A stretch of DNA of 64,000 nucleotides, taken from contig JBIOUG010000025.1 in the NCBI GenBank assembly GCA_044866775.1, forward strand, positions 62,001 to 126,000, read 5' to 3'. Below the pieces are notes generated by a model. It had not been told where the DNA came from. It did no database searches and worked only from the letters and a program-made list of their open reading frames with translations. Within the stretch, counting starts at the first letter, position 1. Each line of letters opens with the position of its first letter. This document shows positions 36,962-44,700 of this stretch, in pieces. The translations under genes and the position numbers were made by a program. The stretch is from DASUNQ01 sp044866775 (GTDB lineage: Bacteria > Acidobacteriota > Thermoanaerobaculia > Multivoradales > UBA5704).

Positions 36962-37171
36962 GGACACGGGAGCAGCCGCCGAGGATGTCTCCTCCCGGCT
37001 TCCGGATAAAGCCGCGGAGCTTCCGGATCTATCCTCGGGCGCCGCGGATATATCCTCCGCCGTTCCGGATACATCCTCAGGCGCCGAGGATCTATCCTCG
37101 AGCGTTCCGGATTTATCCTCAGGCGCCGCGGATACATCCTCGGGCCTTCCGGATATATCCTCGGCGCCCGC
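36962..37171. repeat. 21-bp tandem repeat array (about 10 units, 42-bp higher order)
   Basis: Units with GGATNTATCCTC start every 21 bp (36983, 37004, 37025, 37046 ... 37151), with a weaker one at 36962. Units ending in GCGCCG alternate with units ending in CGTTCC, giving a 42-bp super-period. In the plus frame each unit reads RI(Y/H)Px(A/P)(P/F), with the Ile codon varying silently (ATC/ATA/ATT). No start or domain supports a gene. With the repeats at each end it explains most of the 36742-37275 gap. Confidence 0.88.
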
Positions 37172-37214
37172 GACCACATCTCCATGGGCCTGACACCCAT
37201 CCTCAAGGCCCCCC

Positions 37215-37255
37215 GAGACGTCCGGAGGCCCTCCGACGACCTCTAGAGAGGACGC
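37215..37255 (+). repeat. 41-bp dispersed repeat, copy B
   Basis: Partner of 30166-30206 (38 of 41 bases). It ends 20 bp before the 3' end of the SymE-like gene. Confidence 0.75.
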
Positions 37256-37275
37256 GGAGGGGTCTTCCGCGCGCC

Positions 37276-37671
37276 TCATACCGCCCGGATGACCAGCGTC
37301 CCCGCCAGCACCTCCACCTCGTACGCCTGCCCGAGATCGAACCCCGCCGCCCGCAGCCACCACCCCGACATCCGCAGGTCCGGGATCCTCGTCCTCCCCG
37401 TCCACCGCCCGCACACCGTCAGCGACCGCCGCCCCGCGGCCCGCGCCTCCCGCGCCCGCGCCCTCTTCCGCGCCCGCCGCGCCACCCGGTCGAGCTCGGC
37501 GGCGACGGCGGAATCCCGGAGCTCCTGCATGTCCAGGCGGAAGCCGGTGGCGCGCTCGTGCGCGTCGAGGATCTCCTTCAAGATCCGATCGTCGTAGGTG
37601 AGAGCCTGTTCGGCGGGGCCGCCGGCGGCCGGCGGTGGTGGATTGGTAGACTGCCGCTTACGGCTGCGCAT
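37276..37671 (-). CDS. SymE-like toxin-family protein
   Basis: A 131-residue protein. The C-terminal 50 residues (RSLTVCGRWTGRTRIPDLRM, then SGWWLRAAGFDLGQAYEVEV and LAGTLVIRAV) match SymE, an AbrB-fold endoribonuclease-like toxin of type I toxin-antitoxin systems. The N-terminal part is a helical LTYDDRILKEILDAHERATG region plus an Arg-rich stretch, longer than in E. coli SymE. ATG 37671 is preferred; the frame is open further upstream but with random-looking basic sequence. No antisense antitoxin RNA could be identified by eye. A fragment of the same family lies at 28053-28121. Confidence 0.78.
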   Translation of the reverse strand: MRSRKRQSTNPPPPAAGGPAEQALTYDDRILKEILDAHERATGFRLDMQELRDSAVAAELDRVARRARKRARAREARAAGRRSLTVCGRWTGRTRIPDLRMSGWWLRAAGFDLGQAYEVEVLAGTLVIRAV

Positions 37672-38051
37672 GGAGCTAACCCTCCGGTGCGGTCGAGGGC
37701 GCGGCGGAGTTCCTGCTCTGCCGCGTCCGCTTGATGGTCTCGGCCCGGCGCGCACTGCGCCGCGGCGGGCCGGCTTCACGCCTCGCGCACGTGGACGGGC
37801 GCGCACTCCACCCGGCCCGTGCTCGAGTCCTACCGGTAACCAAACTAGCGTAAGTCAAGCGTGAGTGCAAGGCCCGGCGTGGGGCCATGTGGTACAATTC
37901 ATTTAACTGATTGGGGGCAGTGTGTTCGCGGTCAAGAGGCTCATGGCGACCTGCGCATGACTCCATGATTCCTCACCGCAGTTCGCTCTCAGGCGAAGAC
38001 TCGGCCAATCCGTAGAGGTACAGGTTCTGATCAGCGTCCATCCCACGCGCC
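37672..38051. other. Gene-free stretch at the boundary to a lower-GC island
   Basis: No gene is supported here. GC drops noticeably from about 37850. A TGGTACAAT and nearby AT-rich sequence (37895-37915) could be part of a promoter for the nuclease-like gene at 38052. No tRNA or clear attachment site was found. Confidence 0.5.
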
Positions 38052-39017
38052 ATGCCAGCCAGATCTACTCTTCGACAGCGAGTAGTCTTCCACGTCCAGC
38101 GGTTACTTACATCCGCAGGCACCGTCCAGGAGTCGGCTTTCCTCAAGGACCGCTTGTCGGGTGCCCTGCGGGAAGTCGACATCGTGATCGAAGCGAAGGT
38201 CGGAGAGCACGACGTCGTGATCTGCGTCGAGTGCAGAGATCGTCGCCGAAAGGCCACCGTTGAATGGGTCGAACAGATGGCGATGAAGCACCAGTCTCTC
38301 CCCACCTCTAAGCTGGTCCTCGTCTCCACGAACGGATTCACGCGTACAGCGACAAGCAAGGCCACCAGTCTTGGCATTCAGACCTACTCGCTCGATGCCG
38401 CGGAGAGGGCGGATTGGAAAGAAGTGATAGGGACTAACTTCAGGGTTCGGCCTGTTGCTTTTCGTGTATTGGGGTGCGCGGTCATCCTCGCGGGTGACAG
38501 ACAGACAGAGCACCCTGTGGGTCCAGCCACCGCAGTCTTCGACAGCCACGGAAACCCCAAAGGCAGTCTCAGAGAAGCACTCCACGCGGGGCCATTGAGT
38601 TCGAGCGCACTCGTGCGCAAAGCAGTTGCCCACTCTCGCAAGCAAGGTCGGGTCGTTGTATCCGGCTTCCTGACTAGTAACCCTCCGTGGTTTGTCGAGG
38701 ACTGCGATGGTCTTCGAGAGGAGATTGCGGCTCTTCACCTCTATCTTGAGTTCCAACAATCCCCCGCCCCAGCTCCCCTTCGGGTGGGCCGGCTCGGCAG
38801 CGCTCGAGTCGCGTATGGAGTAGGCGACTCGCCGCTCGGTGCGTTCGAAGTAACGTTTCTCCAGACACCTGCTGGTCCCGTTGGCGCAATTTCAGTTGCC
38901 AATCCCGTGGACGGAAGCGTCCAGACGTGGGACCTGCAATACGCACCGGCCGACGGCGAATCAGCGTTCATGACACCTGCGCTGCCACCCGGAGGGGTAA
39001 AAAAGTGCGGAGAGTGA
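38052..39017 (+). CDS. PD-(D/E)xK restriction-nuclease-like protein
   Basis: A 321-residue protein. Residues 35-95 look like a Mrr/restriction-type nuclease core: a conserved Asp in LREVDIVIEA (D43), a strand with the E-x-K-like ECR (VVICVECRDRR, E60-C-R62), and a following helix VEWVEQMAMKHQ with an ending LVLVSTNGFT, as in PD-(D/E)xK folds. The usual Lys is Arg here. The remaining 220 residues are two mixed alpha/beta regions without a recognised family. GC and codon use are lower than in the flanks, a sign of transfer. It is followed by a two-TM coiled-coil gene in the same direction and may form a defence pair with it (inference). The fold assignment is moderately sure, the target unknown. 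Confidence 0.72.
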   Translation: MPARSTLRQRVVFHVQRLLTSAGTVQESAFLKDRLSGALREVDIVIEAKVGEHDVVICVECRDRRRKATVEWVEQMAMKHQSLPTSKLVLVSTNGFTRTATSKATSLGIQTYSLDAAERADWKEVIGTNFRVRPVAFRVLGCAVILAGDRQTEHPVGPATAVFDSHGNPKGSLREALHAGPLSSSALVRKAVAHSRKQGRVVVSGFLTSNPPWFVEDCDGLREEIAALHLYLEFQQSPAPAPLRVGRLGSARVAYGVGDSPLGAFEVTFLQTPAGPVGAISVANPVDGSVQTWDLQYAPADGESAFMTPALPPGGVKKCGE

Positions 39018-39143
39018 GCCAAGGTGACAGGACGCTCTCCTGCACCGGACACGCTCCGCGTGCCGGTGAGGCGTAGAGGCAGCCGACACTCGAAGCTGCC
39101 TGATGTGCCGGCGATCCCAGCATAGCTGACTTGCGAGCGGCTC

Positions 39144-40232
39144 GTGCATGACGAGAAGAAACTCTCACTAACAGCCGAAGGGCACCCTAACTTGAGCAAG
39201 CAGATACCGCCCGCACTTAATCGTTACTCGGTCGCGCCCATTTCGATAAAGGAGCCGCCCGAGCCGAAGCTGAGCGACCTGCCGAAGCGATGGAGTTCGC
39301 CCGGCGTTGGCGGTTGGTACTTCGCCTTGTGGCTTGTCGTAGTAAACCCTGTCGCCGTCCAGATTGCGATGGCCCCCGGCCATGATACTGTATTGCTGTT
39401 TCTGCCCTTCGTCATGATCGGCGTCGTGGTGGGGATCTACCACTTGCATGGCCGCATTCGCGGACAAGCAGATCGCGTTGCGGAGCTGGCTCAGAGGCGG
39501 AACGCTCGTGAACTCGAGATCAAGAAACTCCTCGCCGATGCCGAACGGGAAGCCGCCTCCACTGCTGACTCCCTTCGTCAACTCTTGCTTCAAGCGGGAG
39601 ATTTCCTGTCGCGGTCGGGTCAGGCTGTCTATGCAGCGTCGGCGTGGCTAGACCGAAGCACAACGGACTATGAAGAGCGCGCATTCGCACCCTTCTGGGA
39701 CTCGATCGAGGCAGCAGCCGGCCATCTCGCGACCTACCAGGCAATGGTCCGTAGCCTCGCTGCCGCTGCTCAGAGGTATTCGCGCACGCTCTCTGGACGC
39801 CGCCACAACTTTCCAGTGTTCCCTTATAGCACCGCCGATCTTCCGCCGGCTACCGATATAGTGAGCCGTCTACAGGCCATCGTGCGCGGTGCGCAGAGAG
39901 ATTACGAATTCGCAACCATCTGGGAGCAACGCAAGACCCGTGAAAGTGTAGAGACGGGCTTCGGATCTCTTGCCGCCGCAGTCAGAGATGTTGGCAACGC
40001 GGTCTCGGCCACAGTCCAGGAGGCCCACTCTGCCATCGAAGGCTCTCTCCGAGAAGCTCGCAGTGAGTTAGCTCAACACAGCTCCGCGATCGTTGATGCC
40101 GTCGCTGCCGCGGGCACGGCTGGTGCTGAAGCCGCTGATAGGCAACGCGAAGAACTCAAGGCAATCCTGGAGCGCCAAGACCGGACGCTGGATGATATCA
40201 GGTGGCGACGCAAACCTTTGGGCGCTGGCTAG
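39144..40232 (+). CDS. Two-TM membrane protein with long coiled coil, unknown function
   Basis: A 362-residue protein with no recognised family. Residues 57-77 (GWYFALWLVVVNPVAVQIAM) and 82-101 (TVLLFLPFVMIGVVVGIYH) form a membrane hairpin. A helical region (102-160) begins with a charged coiled coil, a middle domain (160-270) follows, and an Ala-rich amphipathic coiled coil runs from about 275 to 350 (VRDVGNAVSATVQEAHSAIE). The hairpin-plus-coiled-coil layout resembles effector or sensor subunits of several phage-defence systems, but that is analogy only. It lies 127 bp after the nuclease-like gene in the same low-GC island. The gap holds two small hairpins (for example CACCGG...CCGGTG at 39043-39068). 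An attC-like hairpin follows 57 bp after its stop. Confidence 0.7.
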   Translation: MHDEKKLSLTAEGHPNLSKQIPPALNRYSVAPISIKEPPEPKLSDLPKRWSSPGVGGWYFALWLVVVNPVAVQIAMAPGHDTVLLFLPFVMIGVVVGIYHLHGRIRGQADRVAELAQRRNARELEIKKLLADAEREAASTADSLRQLLLQAGDFLSRSGQAVYAASAWLDRSTTDYEERAFAPFWDSIEAAAGHLATYQAMVRSLAAAAQRYSRTLSGRRHNFPVFPYSTADLPPATDIVSRLQAIVRGAQRDYEFATIWEQRKTRESVETGFGSLAAAVRDVGNAVSATVQEAHSAIEGSLREARSELAQHSSAIVDAVAAAGTAGAEAADRQREELKAILERQDRTLDDIRWRRKPLGAG

Positions 40233-40289
40233 GAATGGGCAAACTCTCTGAAGTCGGGTTTTGATCAGGCGCGAACTCATGGGCGTGTC

Positions 40290-40351
40290 GGCTTGTAGCG
40301 GACGAAGACCGCGCCATGCGGCGCGGTTCCGCCGCTGAGGCCCCGAGCGTT
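40290..40351 (+). other. attC-like hairpin at group II intron insertion point
   Basis: A long imperfect palindrome: the core stem ACCGCGCC / GGCGCGGT (40308-40315, 40320-40327) with loop ATGC extends outward as GGCTTGTAGCGG...CCGCCGCTGAGGCC with unpaired single bases. It ends in GAGCGTT, right before the intron-like GTGCGAC at 40352. A folded hairpin with bulged bases directly upstream of a group II intron is the insertion pattern of IIC/attC introns. The integron core GTTRRRY is only partly matched. Confidence 0.5.
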
Positions 40352-40857
40352 GTGCGACACGAAGTCGCTTCATATAGGTGTCCTCCGAGAAGAGAGGACC
40401 ACCCGTATCGCCGGGTGAATCTAGGGGTCTGATAAAGAGCGACCCTGACAATGAGCCGAAGCGTGCGAAGCACGCGGGGTCCGAAATCGCGAGAGAGTGG
40501 GACCCTCCTGGTAGCTCGAAACCGGGTGAGGGCTAGAGAGCGGGCAAGGTGAAAAGACGTGAACCTGCGTAGACCTGCCGTCAATGAGCGCAAGCCAAAC
40601 GAGCTGACAGGCTTGGACCAAAAGGTGAGGGAGTCGGCAAGGGCCCAGAACGGCAACCCTTCGCGATCGCCAGTGCTCCCCGGCGGATAGCAGGCACCTA
40701 CCCCCGCGTGGACTGATGAAGCGGAACGTGGAAACCCCGACCAGTCGCCCGGCTGTCCGGGCAGGTGAACCGCAAGGGAATCTGTTGGCTGAGCGGGACA
40801 GGATGCTGGAAGAAGCGAACGCGTCGCCAGCCCGTTCGGGGCGTCGGCTTGTCAGCT
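40352..40857 (+). mobile_element. Truncated group II intron (5' ribozyme part, no reverse transcriptase)
   Basis: It starts with GTGCGAC, the usual 5' end of bacterial group II introns. Familiar intron blocks follow in order: GAGCGCAAGCCAAACGAGC, CGGATAGCAGGCACC, GGAACGTGGAAACCCCGAC, GGTGAACCGCAAGGGAATC and GCGGGACAGGATGCTGG. These belong to the ribozyme domains that precede the reverse transcriptase gene. No RT, domain V or domain VI is present; a PIN toxin gene starts 27 bp later. The element is therefore a dead 5' fragment. The right boundary is approximate. Confidence 0.75.
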
Positions 40858-40883
40858 AGTATCGTCTGTAGTACCATCCGCAA

Positions 40884-41309
40884 GTGCCGCCGCGGGTTGT
40901 ACTGGACACCAATGTCTTGGTGGCCGGCCTCTGGTCCCGGGACGGCGCGTCGTTCCGTTTGCTCGAGCTGGTCCGGAGGGGCCGTGTCGAGCCGGCCCTC
41001 TCGGTTCCGTTGGTCCTCGAATACGAGATGGTCCTCAAACGCCGGACTCAGGAGCTCGGGCTGGAGCCGAAGGAGATCGATGCGGTCCTCGACTGGTTGT
41101 GCTCGATCGGGCACCACCAGCGGATTCATTTCCTGTGGCGCCCGACGCTGCGGGACCCGCGCGACGAGCTGGTGCTGGAACTGGCCGTCGCGGCCGGCTG
41201 TGGGCTCCTGGTAACGTTCAACACGAAGGATTTCGCGGGCGCTGAACGGGTGGGGGTCGAGCCGGTGAAGCCCGCCGAGGCCTTACGCAGATTGGGAGCA
41301 TTCCGATGA
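40884..41309 (+). CDS. PIN-domain toxin (VapC-like)
   Basis: A 141-residue PIN-domain ribonuclease-type toxin. Conserved acidic residues are visible: D8 in RVVLDTNVLVAG, E46 in PLVLEYEMVL, D91/D94 in LRDPRDELVLELA, and the closing FNTKDF with D116. It belongs to the group of putative PIN toxins (COG1569-like) often paired with a downstream ribbon-helix-helix protein. The GTG start at 40884 follows the intron fragment by 27 bp. The stop overlaps the antitoxin ATG by four bases. Toxin-first order is unusual for VapBC but common in this group. Confidence 0.88.
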   Translation: MPPRVVLDTNVLVAGLWSRDGASFRLLELVRRGRVEPALSVPLVLEYEMVLKRRTQELGLEPKEIDAVLDWLCSIGHHQRIHFLWRPTLRDPRDELVLELAVAAGCGLLVTFNTKDFAGAERVGVEPVKPAEALRRLGAFR

Positions 41310-41617
41310 GCACGCTGAGTCTTCGCTTGCCCGACTCGGTTCATGTCAAGGTCAAGGAGCTGGCGGAGCGGGACGCTATCTCGATCAATCAGTTCATCGC
41401 CACGGCGGTGGCCGAGAAGATGGCGGCGCTGATGACCCTCGACTACCTCGCGGAGCGGGCGCAGCGCGGGAGTCCGGCGGCCGTGGACCGGGTCCTTGCG
41501 AAGGTCCCGGCCCGGGCGCCTCTTCCAGGTGACGAGCTCCCCGCGCATGTGAGGCCCGACAAGCGCTTGCAGCCGACGAAGGCGCGCACGCCTTCCCGCA
41601 AGAAGCGGCACCGCTAG
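41306..41617 (+). CDS. Ribbon-helix-helix antitoxin partner of the PIN toxin
   Basis: A 103-residue protein. The N-terminus (STLSLRLPDSVHVKVKELAE then RDAISINQFIATAVAEKMAA) is a ribbon-helix-helix DNA-binding domain, as in HicB/CopG-type antitoxins. A toxin-binding helix follows (LDYLAERAQRGSPAAVDRVL). The last 17 residues (DKRLQPTKARTPSRKKR...) are encoded by the 5' half of an attC-like hairpin and look like a read-through tail rather than part of the fold. Start overlaps the toxin stop (ATGA). The pair should be autoregulated from upstream of the toxin. Confidence 0.85.
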   Translation: MSTLSLRLPDSVHVKVKELAERDAISINQFIATAVAEKMAALMTLDYLAERAQRGSPAAVDRVLAKVPARAPLPGDELPAHVRPDKRLQPTKARTPSRKKRHR

Positions 41618-41645
41618 CCGCGCCTTGGCGGCTGAACTGTCGGCC
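41553..41645 (+). other. attC-like hairpin overlapping the antitoxin 3' end
   Basis: Arms GGCCCGACA ... AGCCGACGAAGGCGCG (41553-41586) and CGCGCCTTGGCGGCT ... TGTCGGCC (41619-41645) pair with an unpaired base, as in folded integron attC sites. The central region is variable. The outer boxes deviate from RYYYAAC/GTTRRRY, so it may be a degenerate attC or another cassette-end repeat. It lies at the end of the toxin-antitoxin pair, where an attC should sit in a gene cassette. Confidence 0.5.
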
Positions 41646-41709
41646 ATCGTAGAAGGCCTGTCACGTCACTCGGCGACCGACGCACCCTGAACTCCAGGAG
41701 GAGTCTCAG

Positions 41710-44700
41710 ATGCCGTCTCGTGCGCACCGGCCGGCACTGCTGTGCCTTCTGGCCATGGCGATCGCCGCGGCTTCCCTCGCCCAGAACGACCCACCCGGGC
41801 AGAAGCGCGGGTACAAGCGGCCGACGATCAGCCGGGGATCGCCCGCGCGGCCGTTGACCGGACCCGCGGCGGGGCGCCCGGCCGATCTCTCGAAGGGCTA
41901 CCTCCGCGCGCACGGGGACGAAGCGGAGCTCACGCCCGAGGACGTCGCCGACGTCGTGGTCACGTCCGAGACGAAGAGCCGGCACACCGGCATCACGCAC
42001 GTCTACCTGCGGCAGCGCGTCGACGGCCTCGAGGTCTTCGGGGCCGACAGCAACTTCAACGTCGGACCCGACGGCGCCGTGCTGAGCTTCGGGACGAGCT
42101 TCCTTCCGGAGATCCGGGAGAGCATCCATCGGACGTTCCCGGAGATCGGAGCGGTCGACGCCGCGTTGGCGGCTGCCGCGCACGTCGGCCTCGCGCCGAG
42201 CGCGCCGCTGGAGGTCGTCGAAGAGAAGGACGGCGTCGAGCAGGAGACCATCCTCACCGGGGGCGGGATCGCGTCGACCCCGATCGTCGCGAAGCTCGTC
42301 TATCAGCCCGTCGCCCCGGCCGACGTCCGCCTCGCATGGCAGGTCGACATCGATGAGGCGAGCGGACAGCACCTCTGGCGGATGACCGTCGACGCCGAGA
42401 CCGGCGAGGTGCTCCACCAGGAGGACTACGTCGTCGAGGACACCTGGGACCTTCCGGCCGGCGAGGCCGGCGCCGCGGCCGCGGCTTCTGCCGCGGCTCA
42501 GGATCTCGACCCGATCGTGGCCCCCGCGTCGCCGACGCCGGTGTTCGACGGCTCGAGCTACCGGGTGTTCGCGATCCCGCAGGAGAGCCCGAACGACGGT
42601 CCGCAGACGCTCGTCGAGACCCCCGCCGACGCGACCGCATCGCCGTTCGGCTGGCACGACACGGACCAGGCGCCCGGCGCGGAGTTCACGCTCACGCGCG
42701 GGAACAACGTCCACGCCTATCTCGATCAGGACACCAGCAACGGACCCGACGCCGGATTCGACGTCGACGGGGGAGCGGGCCTCGCGTTCGACTTCGCGGC
42801 GGACCTCGCGGAGCACGCGCAGAACTACCGCGAAGCCGTGGTGACGAACCTCTTCTACTGGAACAGCCTCTTCCACGACGTCCTCTACCGCTACGGCTTC
42901 GACGAAGCCTCGGGCAACTTCCAGGCGAACAACTACGGGCGCGGCGGCCTCGGGGGCGACTACGTCCGCGCCGAGGCGGCCGACGGCGCGGGAACGAACA
43001 ACGCGAACTTCGCGACTCCCGTCGAGAGCGCGACGTCGGCCGGCACGCCGCGGATGCAGATGTTCCTCTGGCCGGGCGACCAGTTCGGCCTCGCGAACCA
43101 GGTGGTCGTCGACGGCGTCGGAACGTTCGACGCGTCCTGGGCGCGGTTCTCTCCCGCGCCCACCGTCGCCGGCACGGCCGGCGCGATCGTCAACGCGGGC
43201 AACGGCTGCGCCGCCGCCGACTACGCCGGCGCTCCGCCCGGGGACTGGATCGCGATCGTCACCGGCAACAATACCGGCTGCCAGAACATCGACAAGGCGC
43301 GGCGGGCGACCGAGGCCGGCGCCAAGGCGCTGATCGTCGCGCACACCAGCTCGTCGCGGCCGGTGCTGACGGGCTCGCTGTCGACTCCGGGGCCCGCCAT
43401 CCCGGTCGCGGTCGTCAACCTGGCGGACGGCAACACGATCCGGGCGGCCGTAGCCGCCGGTCCCGTCACGGGGACGGTGCGCAAGCATCCCGATCATCCC
43501 GGCATCCGCGACGGCGACTTCGACAACGGGATCGTCCTCCACGAGTACGGCCACGGCGTGTCGATCCGCTTGACCGGCGGTCCCGCGGTCAACTGTCTCT
43601 CGGGCGACGAGCAGGGCGGCGAGGGGTGGAGCGACTACTTCGCCATGATCATGACGACGAATCCGGCGATCGACAGCGGCAACGGGCAGCGCGGCATGGG
43701 AACGTATGCGCTGTTCGAGCCCGACCGGCAGGGCGCCGGCATCCGCCCGCGCCCCTACTCGCGGACCATGGAGATCCAGCCGTTCACGTACGACTCGATC
43801 AAGACCGGCGGCTGGCTGGACGGCGGAACGCTCGCGGTGCCGCACGGCGTCGGCCACGGATGGGCCGCGGTCCTCTGGGACGTGACGTGGGACCTGATCG
43901 GCAAGCACGGATTCAATCCCGACCTCTACGGGCCATGGAACAGCGGCGGCAACAACCGCGCGTTCCAGTACGTGATCGACGGGCTCAAGCTGCAGGGATG
44001 CGGGCCGGGATTCGTCGCCGCGCGCAACGCGATCATCGCCGCGGCGGAAGCGCTCGATCCGGGCGACGTCTGCACGCTCTGGGCGTCGTTCGCCCGGCGC
44101 GGTCTCGGCTGGAGCGCCGTCCAGGGTGGAACGAGCCGCAGCGACAACACCGAGGCGTTCGACACGCATCCGGCCTGCCGCGCGAGCTTCGTCGACAACG
44201 TGTCCGCCGCGCCGGCGATCAACGTCGTCAACGTCGGCTCGACCGTTCCGCTCACCTTCAGCTATCCCGGGGCGCAGGGGCTGGAGGTGTTCGCGGAGAA
44301 CTCGCCCTATTCGCGGCAGGTGGAGTGCTCGACGCTCCGCACGGTCGACCCGAACGCGACCTTCATCACGCCGCGTCCGTTCCCGGTCGCGATGCAGTCG
44401 CCGGGCGGGTCGGGGCTTTCGGTTGACAAGAAGACGGGCCTCTACACGTTCAACTGGCAAACCGATGCCGCATGGGCCGGAACCTGCCGCGAGGCGGTCC
44501 TGACGCGAAAGGACGGCGTGCAGCACCGGTCGTACTTCTTCTTCGACTCGCAGCCCTCGCACCGGGTCTCCGGCTTCGTCCGCGACTCCGCGGGGCAGCC
44601 GGTCCCGGGCGCGACGGTGCGGATCGTCGGCAGCGCCTACGGCGCCGTCCTGACGAACGCCGAAGGCTTCTATGCGTTCCCCGCGGTTGCCGTCGGCACC

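Noticed and set aside
37820..37850. A tRNA 3' end (GCTCGAGTCC then GTAACCAA)
   Set aside because: The T-stem does not pair and no acceptor or anticodon arm can be drawn.
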